A DNA stretch of 64,000 nucleotides, taken from the NCBI GenBank assembly GCA_022478985.1, contig JAKSZP010014528.1, positions 62,001-126,000 of the forward strand. Reading direction: 5' to 3'. Positions 43,631-56,000 of this stretch are shown here, one piece after another. Both the position numbers and the translations under genes were made by a program. Numbering within the stretch: position 1 is the stretch's first letter; every line of letters starts with the position of its first letter. The stretch is from Massospora cicadina. Lineage: Eukaryota > Entomophthoromycota > Entomophthoromycetes > Entomophthorales > Entomophthoraceae. The notes under the pieces were generated by a model that saw only the letters and a program-made list of their open reading frames with translations, made no database searches and was not told the origin of the DNA.

Positions 43631-46600
43631 GGCGCCACGGGCACCTCAGTGTCAATAGAGATGCTAAACATTGCGGGAACCAGGTCTCAAACATCCCAAG
43701 CCAAAAAGCTGGACTTCCTGCAAAAACCCCTTGTAGACATCTTGGCATCCAAGAAACCCACTGTCTACAAGGGGAAGAAGGATCCTGGTCAGCCAGGGTC
43801 TCACCATCATAATCAGTATGGACGTCTCACTGTTGGGTGATTGTCCGAAATAACAAAAACTAAAAATTATAAACTCCTCGTCATACCTTCATGGCCACGT
43901 CCTGGTAGCAACAATTACATGCCAAGAGGAAAAAATCTCGATAGCATGCATTTATGCACCATGCACCACAGCCAAGAGAAAAAAATTTCAAAACTGTTCC
44001 AACACTCAACTTCCCACCAGATACCATCCTGTTGGGTGAATTTAACTGCTGGGATAACCCAAACACGGACCAATGGCTGAACCCCATGGGATACCCACCA
44101 GGACACATTAAATTCCGCACAATGAAGGTATCCCTTGGCCTACAGGATGCCCTCCCCCCGGATCACCACTTCTGACCACATGACATGGCCCAACATATGC
44201 GAGGGAGCACTCATATCAATGAGCCGCACCAATCACATCCTCGTTCCACAAACCCAATGATCAAGAATTTCCAAAACTACAACAAAAAAAGTCAATTTCT
44301 CTGACCACCGACTTATTTCAGTGCAGTTATCACCAACCTGAACCCACACACAGGCGTCGCCCTGGAGTAAGCTACACCCAGAAAACATAAAATTACTCAA
44401 AATATCCGATTGGGTTGAACATGAGGCCACAAACCAAGAATTCACAGCCCCATTCACATCGGATCTCATTGTAACATGAGCAAATTTCAAAAAGAAACTA
44501 ATTAACAAAACCCAACATATAGCATCACATAAGTACACCGCTGATACAGCCACAATCAGGTGTACCTTGGCGGAACTGGACCACCTAGCGCTTAACACCC
44601 CTAAGATCTGGTTATAGCCCCAACTGGTGATGCAAATGGGCGGAAATATCCGCCTGACTAAACACCCTCATCTTTGAGCACCAACACAGAATCAAGGCAT
44701 TGAACAAAGGTAAGTTCATAAAGGAAGGTGAAACATGTTCAACATATTTCTTCCACCAATTCCACTCCCGCGGCAACCAGCCCGCATGCACACAGGTCTG
44801 CAAGACTGATGGCACCGTGGCAACTGACCCTGAGGAGGTCAAGGTGGAAGTACACTGCTATTACACCAAATTATACTGCGATATTCTGACAGACCCACAA
44901 AAAATCACAAAATTTATACAAACCTCCAGAATACAAAGCACACCGCCAAACTACAATATCTAAATCTAATTACAAGGGAAGAGTTTTGGGATACAATCCG
45001 CGGTGCACCACGTAGGAAATGCCCAGGGCCTGATGGGATACCCTACAAAATTTACAGAAAATATTTTCAGCAAATTGCCCCCCTCCTATTGGCGTCTATG
45101 AACCAGTGCTTTCTGGATACACGCCTCCTACCTGGTGGCCATGAATCATATGTCATAACCTTGTATAAAAAGGGTGACAAATTGGACCTGGCCAACTGGC
45201 GTCCAATCGCACTCTCTAATACTGACACAAAAATTCTAATAGAAATTTTACCAGCCAGATTAGGCACAATTGCCTCTCACGTCCTGTCACCCAACCAGTT
45301 TGGGTTTATACCAGGGCGCTCAATCTGGAACAACATACACCCTGTTGCAAACATATGTCAGTCCAAAGCAACTGGAGCCCTGGTCTTCTTAAACCAGGAA
45401 AAGGCATATGACCGCGTTAGTTGGCCATACCTAAAGGAATGCCTACACGCTTTCAAACTCCCACCCAGATTCATAAATTGGGCGATGCTCCTTACAGAAT
45501 CTGCAACCATGGCTGTATGCGGCCCTGGCTTCCTAACTGACAAGATCACACCACACAGAGGGCTCAAACAAGGAGACCCCCTCAGCCCACTGCTGTATAA
45601 TTTCAGTTTTTATCCACTCCTTTATGTAACTGACTCACGCCTCATGGGCATAACTGCACAAGGCCAGCCAACTGTCAAGACACTGGCCTACGCGGATGAC
45701 TGCATGGCGGGTATATCTAACAACAATGATGCCCAACAGCTGGAACGCACCCTAGAGGAATACTCCATGGTGAGCAATGCATCGCTCAAAGAAAGGAAAA
45801 CAGAAATCATTCTCTTAGGCAAGTACACTAACAACTGAGCTACAACATTAGAGCCTCATACCCCCATATGAAGGATAAACTCACTCATCTTAACTTTTGC
45901 ATCACTTCCTACCACCACTCCTGTCCGCCGCCTTGAGATATGGCTGGAAACAGGGGGATATGCCAATGAGACAATGGAAAGAACCTACTACAGCGGGTAT
46001 TCAACCGCGTAGCCTCCCTCAAGGGAAGATCCCCAGGACTAATGGGGCGTGTAACAGTTGCTAACTCACTCATCCACCCAATACTATGGTACCCTGCCCA
46101 TGAGATCGCCTTCTCACCCACCTTTATAACTTCAATCCGCGCGCTCATTCAGGGATGTCTGTGGCCTAAATCCCATCCTCTCATATGGATGTAAACACTC
46201 TTTGGCCCACGCTCAAGCGGAGGCATGGGACTAATAGATTTTGAGAGCCACGCCAACCGCATCCTGGGTATCCGGATAAAGGAAGTCCTTGCCCCAGACC
46301 TCCCGCAACAACACTGGTCCAGGGCAGAGAGGAGTAACTTTGCACAGGCGCTCAAATTAACCAACCTACATAGCCCACACAGACTACTATCATACCTTGC
46401 TAAACAACCTACTGCAACAGGCCTGCATGTAACCCCCTTACTTTAAATGCATCCTTCAAACCATCAGCGCATGGGATGGACCATAAGGAACTCTGGCACT
46501 GTGGAGGGAAAGGGACGACCCAGCCCCCACTTTAAATTAAGAAATCCAGAAAACACCCCCAGAGAGACATGCTTGCTATGACCCCAACCATTGCTAGAAT

Positions 46601-47197
46601 CGAATACCTAGAAGCATCGGACATCCCCTACAACTTAACCACACAGAAGGCAGTGTGGAGAATGACGCACCACCCACTCCTACAGCCGAGGGTAAGAGCC
46701 AACTCCTGGCGCTGTCTGAGAAGGACCTATAGGATGGCGGACCACTCCAATTCCCTCCACGCAACCTGTGCAGTATGTGGAGGGAGGGCTCCCTACATCA
46801 CCGCCTAGAAACATGCTTCCCAACCAAAGCCATATGGCAGGAAGTCGCGCGCATGCTTAAGATCCAAAACGAGCAGGAATTTTCTATATCAAAGAGCCTC
46901 CTCGCGCTCCAGATTGAGTCACCATTCCCATCTACCCTCTGCTCCCTAATGATACCCATTGCAATGTGGACAATCCACACCATTTCCTTAGATACATTCA
47001 GGGGCACGGTCCCAACCATCCATGGGGTTATCAACAAGTTCCACGTCCACTTACTGGAGCACTTCCAAGCCTGGCTCTATGGATATATGAGGCCAAGGCA
47101 ACAGGCGCTCATAGAATTATGGTTACCAATTTGGATCCTCCACATAGACCCCTTCCCTCACACCTTCTCCATAGTGGGGGAAACCCTCTCAGAGTAG
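43631..47197 (+). pseudogene. LINE-B1 ORF2: endonuclease, reverse transcriptase, CCHC, broken
   Basis: The endonuclease is in pieces between 43649 and 44600, with MLNIAGT, KKPTVY (a shifted QETH block), LLGEFNCWD and FSDHRLI. The reverse transcriptase begins near 44960; the open frame 45089-45838 (249 codons) has LANWRPIALSNTDTKIL, GALVFLNQEKAYDRVSW, LKQGDPLSPLLYN and the catalytic LAYADDC. The C-terminal part is in several frames; near 46775 the motif CAVCGGRAPYIT runs into a stop and the rest, HRLETC, is in another frame. The same one-base shift occurs in B2. Expected role is target-site cleavage and reverse transcription; this copy is dead. Confidence 0.9.
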
Positions 47198-47355
47198 CGC
47201 ACCAACTCCCCCATAACTGGCAGTCCCGCTGGCAACAGGGGTAACCTGAGTACCCCAGGGTGCCTAATTTTATATATCTTTGTTTCCCACATATACTCGG
47301 TAATGCCCATCCCCTGGTCAGCTTGCCTTGGTTAAATAAAAAAAGATCATCTTAG

Positions 47356-47647
47356 TTAAAATACTTTCTAGATGTTTTAGTGATTGAATTCTATTAATGC
47401 ATTAAGCAATCTGAAATATATACAAAAACACAGTTCATCTTAAATTAAGCACCTTGTTGTAATTGGAATTACATAAATTGTAGGGTAATAAACTTATTAT
47501 AATGTCTATAGTTTTTAGCGCATAATCTCTTGAAGCTTATTTACCCATTTTTATAAAAGAGATCTGGACAACCAAAATAGGTATCTTTCTATCCCAAAAT
47601 AAGAAGTCTAGTTCTTAAAAATTATGTCAAAATAAAATATACACTAC
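47356..47647. other. Spacer between the tail-to-tail LINE-B copies
   Basis: About 290 AT-rich bases between the right duplication of B1 and the tentative duplication of B2. Nothing was recognised. It would be the loop if the two B copies paired in RNA. Confidence 0.6.
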
Positions 47648-47756
47648 TTTTTATATAACCGAGGTAAGCTGACCAGGGGACAGACATTACTGAATATATG
47701 TAAAACTAAGAGAATAACTAAGAAATATAAAAGTTGGGCACCCCAGGGTACTCAAG

Positions 47757-50700
47757 TTACCCCTGTTGCCAGCGGGACTGCCATGTATGGGGTTGGTGCA
47801 CTACTGAGGGGGTTTCCCCTGCTATGGAGCAGGTGTGAAGGAAAGGGTCTGTGTGGAGGAACCAGAGTGGGAACCATGATTCTATGAGCGCTTTTTGTCT
47901 TGGTCTCATATATCCATAGAGCCAGGCTTGGAAGTGCTCTAGTAAGTAGACATGGAATCTGTTAATAATCCCATGAATGGTTGGGACCGTGCCCTTGAAC
48001 GCATCTAATGCAATTGTGTGTATTGTCCACATTGCAATGAGTATTATTAGGGAATGGAGGGTAGATGGGATTGGTGACTCGATCTGGAGCGTGAAGATAA
48101 TATTTGATATCGAGAATCCTGTTTGTTTTGAATCTTGAGCAGGCGTGCGACTTCCTGCCATATAGCTTTGGTTGGGGGGCATGTTTCTAGGCGGTGATGT
48201 AGGGATCCCTCCCTCCACATACTGCACATGTTTTGTGGAGGGAGTTGGAGAAGTCCGCCGTCTTATAGGTCCTTCTCAAACAGCGCCAGGCATTTGCTCT
48301 TATCCTTGGTTGTAGGAGTGGGTGGTGTGTCATTTTCCACATTGCTTTCTGTGTGGTTAAATCATAGGGAATGTCCAGCATATCTAGGTATTCTATCCTA
48401 GATATGCTTGGGGTTGTTGCGAGCATATCCCTCTGGGTGTGGTTTTCTAAGTTTCTTAATTTGAATTGGGGGCTGGGTCGTCCCCTTCCCTGTATAGTAC
48501 CCATGTTCTCTATGGTCCATCCCATATGGCGGATGGTTTGGAGGATATGTTTGAAATGAGGGGAAGTTCCATGCGGACATGTTGCAGTAGGGTGTTTAGC
48601 AAGGTATGATAGTAGTCTGGGTGGACTATGTGGGTTGGTTAATTTGAGCGCCTGTGCAAAGTTAGTCCTTGCTGATCTGGACCAATGTTGTTGCAGGAGG
48701 TCTGGAGCAAGGATTTCCTTTATCCAGGTACCTAGGATGTGATTGGCATGGCTCTTAAAATCTATTAGTCCCATGCCTCCGCTTGAGCGTGGGCCAAATA
48801 GTGTTTTCATCCGTATAGGAGGGTGAGAGCCAGGCCACAGCCAGCCCTGGATAAGCGCGCGAATTGAGGTTATAAAGGTAGGTGAGAAGGCTATCGCATG
48901 GGCCTGGTATCACAGTATTGGGAGGATGAGCGAGTTAGCAACTGTAACTCGTCCTGTTAGTCCTGGGGTTCTTCCCTTGAGGGAGGAGACGCGTTTGGAT
49001 ACCCGTTGTAACAGGTTACTTTCCATTGTCTCATTAGCATATCCCCCTGATTCTAGCCAGATTCCAAGGTGTCAGACAGGAGTGGTGGTGGGAGGTGTTG
49101 CAAAGGGTAAAATAATTGGGATTTTTCTTCGAGTGTTGGTGTGAGGTTCTGATGTTGTGGCCCAATTGTTTGTGTATTTGCCTAAGAGGATGATTTCTGT
49201 CTTCCTTTTGTTGAGCGATTCATTGCTCACTTTGGAGTATTCCTTTAGAGTGTGTTCCAGCTGTCGGGCATCTTCATTGTTTGCTATACCTGATACGCAG
49301 TCATCTGCAAAGGCCAGTATCTTGACTGTTGGTTGTCCTTGTGCGGTTATCCCCATGAGACGTGAGTCAGTTACTCAGAGGAACGGGTCAAAGCTGAAAT
49401 TGTATAGCAGTGGGCTGAGGGGATCCCCTTGTTTGAGCCCTCTGTGTGGTTTGATATTGTTTGTTGGGAATCCAGGGCCGCATACAGCCATGGTTGCAGA
49501 TTCTGTTAGGAGCATCGCCCATTTTATGAATCTTGATGGGAGTTTGAAGGCATGTAAACATTCTTTTAGGTATGGCCAGCTAACACGGTCCTACGCCTTT
49601 TCCTGATCCAAGAAGACTAGGGCACCAGTTGCTTTGGATTGGAAAATGTTTGCAACAGGGTGTATGTTGTTCCAGATTGAACGCCCTGGTATAAACCCAA
49701 ACTGGTTGGGTGATAGGGCGTCAGATGCAATTGCGCCTAATCTAGCTGCTAGAATTTTTGTTAGAATTTTTGTGTCAGTGTTGGAGAGTGCAATTGGGTG
49801 CCAGTTGGCCAGGTCCAACTTGTCACCCTTTTTATACAAGGTTATAACGTAGGTTTTATGGCCTCCTGGTAATAGGCGTGTTTCCAACAAACTCTGGTTC
49901 ATTGACGCCAATAGGAGGGGGCGATTTGTTGAAAATATCTTTAGTAAAATTCATAGGGTATCCCATCAGGCCCTGGGAATTTCCTATGTGGTGCACCGCG
50001 AATTGTTTCCCAAAGCTCCTCCCATATGATAAGGGATAGTATATTGTAATTTGGTAGTTACTTTGTATCTTGGCAGTTTGAATAAATCTTTAATTTTTTG
50101 TGGATCTGTTGGCATATCACGATATAATTTGGTGTAATAGCAGTGTACTTCCACCTTGACCTCCTCAGGGTCAGTTGCCACGGTGCCGTTGGTCTTGCGG
50201 ACCTGTGTGCATGTGGGCTTGTTTCCACAGGAGTGGAATTGGTGGAAAAAGTATGTTGAACAGGTTTCGCCTTCCTTTATGAACTTACTTTTGTTTGATA
50301 CTTTGATTCTGTGTTGGTGTTCAAAGATGAGATTGTTAAGTCAGGCTGAAATTTCTGCCCATTTGCATCCCCAATTAGGGCTATAGCCAGATCTCGGAGT
50401 ATTTATTTCCAGGTGGTCTAGTCCTGCCAAGGTATGCTTGATTGTAGCTGTGTCCGCGGTGTACTTGCGTGATGCAATATGTCAGGTTTTGTTGATTAAA
50501 TCTTTTTTGAAATTTTCCCATGTTCTAATGGGATCTGAAGTGAATGGGGCTGTAAAATCTGGGTTTGTAGCCTTGTTTTTAACCCAGTCAGATATCTCAG
50601 GCAATCTTATATTTTCTGGGTGAAGCTTTCTCCAAGGCGACACCTGTGTGTGGGATTGGGTTGGCACTAACTGCACCGTAACTAATTGGTGATCAGAAAA

Positions 50701-51372
50701 ATTGACCTTTTTTGTTGTAAATTTGGAGATTCTTGAGTGGTGGGATTGTGGGATGAGGATGTGGTCAATATGACTCATCAATATGAGCAGTCTCTCACAT
50801 ATGTTGGGTCTTGTCATATGGGGAAGGATTGGTGAATTGGGGGGAAGAGCATCCTGTAAGCCAAGAGATGCCTTCATTGTGCGATATTCAATGTGTCCAG
50901 GTGGGTATCCCCTGGGATTAGGCCATCGATCTGTAATGGGGTTATCCCAGCAGTTGAAATCGCCTAACATGATGATATCTGGTGGGAGGGTGAGGGTAGA
51001 AATTTTTTCAAAAAAAATTTTTCTCTCAGTTGCAGTGCACAGTGCGTAGATACATGCTAACAAAATTTTACCATCTTGGCATGTGATTGTTGCTACCAGG
51101 ACTCAACCATGCAAGTGTGATGATGAATTTGTAATTTTAAATTTTTTGTTGTTTTGGACTATCACCCCACAGTGAGACGTCCATACTGATTGTGATGGTG
51201 CGACCCTGGTTGACCAGGATTCTTCTTCCCCTTGTAGGCAGTGGGTTTCTTGGATGGCCAAGATGTCTACAAGAGGTTTTTGCAGGAATGCCAGCTTTTT
51301 GGCTTGGGACGTATGAGCCCTGGCTCCCACGATATTTAATGTCCCTATTGACAATGAGGTGCCCGCGGCGCC
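47757..51372 (-). pseudogene. LINE-B2 ORF2: endonuclease, reverse transcriptase, CCHC, broken
   Basis: The endonuclease spans 51354-50482: TLNIVGA, QETHCLQ, LGDFNCWD, SHIDHILIP and NFSDHQLV. A TGA near 50485 ends this frame where B1 has glutamine. The reverse transcriptase has GGHKTYVITLYKKGDKLDLA and GALVFLDQEKA in 49911-49591, then, after a stop, LKQGDPLSPLLYN and ILAFADDC in further frames down to 49072. The C-terminal frame 48810-48187 ends in CAVCGGRDPYITA; the HRLETCPP half of the C-terminal knuckle is one base out of frame, exactly as in B1. The frame 48227-47757 gives the last 156 codons. Confidence 0.9.
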
Positions 51373-52797
51373 TCAAAAGCAGTTGGGAGGAACCTCTGGT
51401 CCTATCCCACCGCGGCTCATTTTGGCCATGCTCCACATCTGTACTCCAACTCTTTCACTGCCATTGTTGGTTCCCTTGATCTGACCCAATGATTTAAGGG
51501 AATTGCAGTTTTTTGCATTTGCGTCAACTTTTCCTGCACAGGTCTCATGTTGATTTGATACGGGTTGTTGATTGGATTTTGTATTTTTGAGGTTCAACTT
51601 TGTTGCATTGTGCACCGCATTTTCACCCAAATTGCAGTTACATTGTTCCTCAGTATGTGCATGACTGATGATGCTTTGTGGCTCAGTCTGGTTACCGTGA
51701 AAATTTTCGACCTGGGCATATTGTTCTGATTGGTTGGTTTGGTGAATATCTGAAATATCCTCCTGAATTTGTCCATGGTAAATGGCGGATTCCGCATGTG
51801 CCGCCGCTTCAGCCGCTGCTCTCTTGCGGGCTTTTTGTGCTGCTTTACGCTGTTTACTTGTAACTGGGTCCACGATGGAGTATAGTCCACCTTCACCCCA
51901 GTGGAATGGGTGGTGGCCATCAGTCATTTTGGCGAAGTTTTCATTATCTTCATCCATAGCTTCTTCACAAAAATCATTTTCCATTAAGCCCTCTTTTACA
52001 GGGCATGCATGTTCCTTGTGGCCCAGTGAGCCACAGTGGTTGCAAATGGGTGGTGCGCGTTCCGGTGTAACTTGGAATGCAGCTGACTGTCCCCCATCTG
52101 TGAAGTGAAATTCTGCTGCGCAGGGAATTCTGGATAAATCCTCTTCCACTTCTGAGAAGGGGTTGATTACAGCAATAGCTTTGCCCATGCACAGGTCAGG
52201 CATTAGGCAAAATTGCTGTAATTTGAGTTGTTGGATTTCTCCGTAGGCCACAAGACCTTTGTGGAGCTCCTCCTCAATTACCTTACAAGGAAGGTTGGTG
52301 GGGAGCGAGTCAAAGGAGATGAATAAAGTTTTTGCTATGTTTCATCTGGTGCACGCAGTGCACACACATCTTTTGCCCTCAAGGAGGGCAATTTTAATGC
52401 AGATTTTTGCTGTGGCATCAGCTTCATCAGCTGTTTCAAAACCAATATCAATCCAGCCGCGGCCCATGTTGTTGGTGGCTATGTACACCGCGTGAGGGAA
52501 AAGTGAGGGCTGTGCCTCACATGTTTTCTCCCACAGGGTCGGTGACTCATCCCCAAGGAAGAGTCTGATCCCGTGTTCCACCTTTGACAAAGGTTGTTTA
52601 AATTGAATGTACATGTATTGTGCGTGCTTTACACTAAATACCATAAACCCAGATGGTGTCTGAGTTTGTGATTTTTTTATGGCTTGGGTTTCTGGTCCCC
52701 CTCCAGGGCGTTTCTTGCCCTTAGTTGCACCATTAAGCGCACTGCTTGCCGCGATGCTCGCCCATGTTGTATTATTTTTGTTATTAAAGTCGCCCAT
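51373..52797 (-). pseudogene. LINE-B2 ORF1 (CCHC protein), one internal stop
   Basis: A single frame of 474 codons from MGDFNNKNNTTWAS to the stop after PPNCF has just one interruption, a TGA at 52342-52344. Core blocks are KVEHGIRLFLGDESPTLWEK, RGWIDIGFETADEADATAK, KTLFISFDSLPTNLP and GLVAYGEIQQLKLQQF. The knuckle CNHCGSLGHKEHACP has perfect C-x2-C-x4-H-x4-C spacing. The last third is glutamine- and asparagine-rich. Because it is nearly intact it is the best reference for LINE-B ORF1. The stop TGA at 51373-51375 is followed in frame by GGC GCC and ORF2, with no ATG nearby. Confidence 0.9.
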
Positions 52798-53072
52798 CTT
52801 TCCTGTGTGTGATTATCCAAATTTGCTGTTTGAATCAAATCGTAGTAACTAAAGTGATTGTTATAAGAAAGAAAAGCTAACTTGAAAATTTTTTATATAT
52901 CTTTATATGAGCATAAATCTGCTAATTTTCTCAATGGCAATTATTTATATAATCAGAATGTAATTATATTTAAATTTATTGCGGGGAAGGCTGACCATGG
53001 GATGGACACTTCCGAATATGACTCAGGAGAGATAAACTTAGTACCATGGGGAGGCACCCCAGAGAAGCGATG

Positions 53073-56000
53073 CTATCTCTTGTTGCCAGTGGGAACGCCA
53101 CTTATGGGAAGGGGGAGGGAACGTGTGAAGGGGCCGTAGCCACTATTGAGCACGTGTGAAGGAAGGGGTCTGATTTGATGAACCAGACTGGGAACCAGGA
53201 GGAGACCAGCTGTCGGCGACGTGGTGGGAGATATCCAAACATCCACACTTGAAAGTGGTCCACCAAATGAGACCGGAATCTGTGGACAGCTTCTGGGAGG
53301 GTGGGGATGGAGCCTGCGATGGCATCCAAGACAATCGTGTGGATAGTCCACATGACGATTGCGACCACTAAAGCATGGAGGGAGGGTGGAAGAGGGGAGG
53401 ACATTGATAAAGCAAACATATCCCTAGACAAACTGAAGGGCTGTGCCTGATCCTGGAAGAGCAAACGTTGTACCTCACGCCATATCGCTTTAGATGGAGG
53501 GCACTTTCCCAGGCGGTGGAACAGCATTCCATACTGGCCACACATGACACAGGATGAGTGTAAAGCGTTAGAGCGCTCAGCTGTACGATATACCCACCTC
53601 AGGCAGCGCCACACATGGGAGCGGACTTGAGGCTGCAACAGAGGATGGTGTGCGTATTTCCAGATAGTCTTTTGGGTCTCAGTGAAATAAGGGATGTCCA
53701 TCATGTCCAGGTAGTCCACCCTGGATAGGACTTGGGGTCGAATGGGGATCACGCCATCATGGATGGGTAGCCCCTGTACCTCTTGTGTGAACTGAGGAGA
53801 GGGGCGGCCTTTTTGGGTTGTATGTCCACTAATACGAATTCTCCACTCTGCACTTCGCATGGAGAGTAGAATTCGTTTGTAGTGGGTTTTAGTCCCGTGA
53901 GGACCTGTGGCTGATGTGTGTGATGCGAGGTATTTCATCAAGGAGTGGGGGTTTGATGGATTGTTGAGGCCCAAGGCTCAGGAGAAGTTGGAGTGGGCTG
54001 CGCGGGACCAGTGTTGGGATGGGAGTGTAGGAGCGGTGACAGCCGCGATCCAGGTGCCCAGGATCTTGGCAGCATGGGCTTTGAAGTCAAGCAGGCCCAT
54101 GCCACCTTGATGATGAGGGCCAAACATGACCTCTAGCCTTACTGGTGGAGGGCAACCTGACTCAAGCCATCCTTGCAGCAAAGCATACAAGTATTTGAAG
54201 AAGCTTGGGGAGAAGGGGATGGCGTGGGCTCTGAACCAGACTTTGGATAGGAGCATAGAGTTGGCAAGAACAACTCTGCCAGGTAGGGTAGTAGGGTGGG
54301 CTCTGAGAGAGGCGATTTGCTTCATCACGTTGTCCAGTATATGGCACTCCATTACTGCTGACGCGTATCCTCCTGCCTCCAACCACACGCCCAGATGGCG
54401 CACCGGTCCTATGGTAGGATGTGGCACGAAGGGGAGCACCAGTGGAGCGGTGTGTGTTGAGTTAGTAAGGCGTGGACATGGGCGAGCAGATGGGTCAGGT
54501 TGGGAACTACTTGCTGGGGCCAGCAGTTCTGAAACCGACCAAGGAGGATGATTTTGGTTTTGGAGGCATTCAGTGTTGTGTTGTTTCTTTCAGGAATATT
54601 CCTGGATGAGGGCTTCAAGCGCGCATGCATCTTTGTTATTAGACACCCCCACCACGCAATCATCTGCAAATGCCATCATCTTGACTGGGGTTTGGCCTGG
54701 CACATGGACCCCAGTGAGGTGGGCAATCACATTTCGCAGTAGTGGGTCAAGGCTGAAGTTGTATAAGAGTGGGCTCAGGGGGTCCCCTTGTCGCAGGCCC
54801 CTTTGAGGGCGGACTACTTCCATTAGGAAACCTGGGCCATGCACTGCCATTGTCGCAGATTCCGTGAGCAGCATCACCCAGTTTATGAAGCGGGGGGTAG
54901 GCGGAATTGATGGAGGCAGGCCCTAAGGTATTCCCAGTTTACTCTATCATAGGCCTTTTGTTGGTCCAAGAATACAAGTGCCCCAGAGGCTGTGAACTGA
55001 CACACATTAGCCACAGAGTGCACGTTATCCCAAATCAACCTTCTGGGGATGAAACCAAATTGTTCTGGGGAGATGGTGGCAGATGCTACAGTCCCTAAAC
55101 GGTTAGCCATAATTTTTGTTAAAATTTTGGTGTCTGTGTTTGTTAGAGAAATGGGGCGCCAGTTGGCTAAGTCAAGCTTATCCCCTTTCTTGAAGAGTGT
55201 GACAGTAAAGGCCTCATGTCCTCCTGGTAGGAGTCGCATTTCCAACAGGCTTTGGTTGAGTGAGGCTAGCAGCAATGGGGATATATATTTAAAATATTTT
55301 TTGTAGAACTCATATGGAATGCCATCTGGGCCTGGGCATTTTTGGTTTGGCGCACTGCGAATGGCTGTCCATAATTCGTTTGGAGTAATTAAATTCATTA
55401 TTTCCAGGTATTGGAAAATGGTGCAGATATGAGCTCGGTTGAGAAATTCCGCCATTTTGGCCAGCTGAATTGGTTCAGCTCAGTATAACTCAGAGTAATA
55501 TCTTTGCATTTCGATTGCCACTTTGGCCAGTGTGTCCACAATGGAACTATCTGATCTTTGCACCTGTGTGCAGGCCACTCTCTGGCATGGTGCAAAAAAA
55601 ATTTTAAAGAAGTATGCGGTGTACTTGTCGCCTTTAGTGATGCATGTGGCCCTGTATTGGACACAAACCCAATGTTTGTGTTGCCTTTTGAGTGCGTTGA
55701 GGTGGGCGGCTGCCTCCGCCCACTTCCAGCCCCATGCAGGGCTGTATCCTGTGGCTGGAATGTTGGACTCCAAGTGGGCCAATTCCGCCAGCGCGCGCGA
55801 GATAACTGCCAATGTGGCTCATGAGCGTCTGGAGGAGAGATAGTGATAGTGGCAGATGGTGTCCTCTTTATAAGTTGCCAATGTGGAAATGGGGTCCACG
55901 CAAAACAGTGCAACAAATGATTTTGCAAAGTTGCCTCTTCTACCCACATGGAAAATCCTGGCAACGCGAGCTTGGGGGGCAGATTTTGCACCAATGTGGG

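Larger units (their letters stand above)
42127..47339 (+). mobile_element. Full-length LINE-B, copy 1 (B1)
   Basis: A 5.2 kb LINE related to LINE-A but clearly diverged. It starts near CTTTTCTTTCCCATAATAAT and ends CCCATCCCCTGGTCAGCTTG followed by CCTTGGTTAAATA. The duplication AAAAAGATCATCTTAG at 42111-42126 recurs at 47340-47355 (16 bases exact). Gene order is ORF1, ORF2. It carries more stops and frameshifts than LINE-A1 or LINE-B2, so it is probably the older of the two B copies. It stands tail to tail with LINE-B2. Confidence 0.93.
47658..52889 (-). mobile_element. Full-length LINE-B, copy 2 (B2)
   Basis: It matches B1 end to end on the opposite strand. The 5' end, at high coordinate, reads GCTTTTCTTTCTTATAACAA and the 3' end TGTCTGTCCCCTGGTCAG then CTTACCTCGGTTATATA. 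A tentative duplication TTTTTATATA (10 bases) is seen at 47648-47657 and 52890-52899, but it is short and AT-rich, so this is less secure than in the other LINEs. A few extra bases stand before the CTTTTCTTTC start. Confidence 0.9.
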
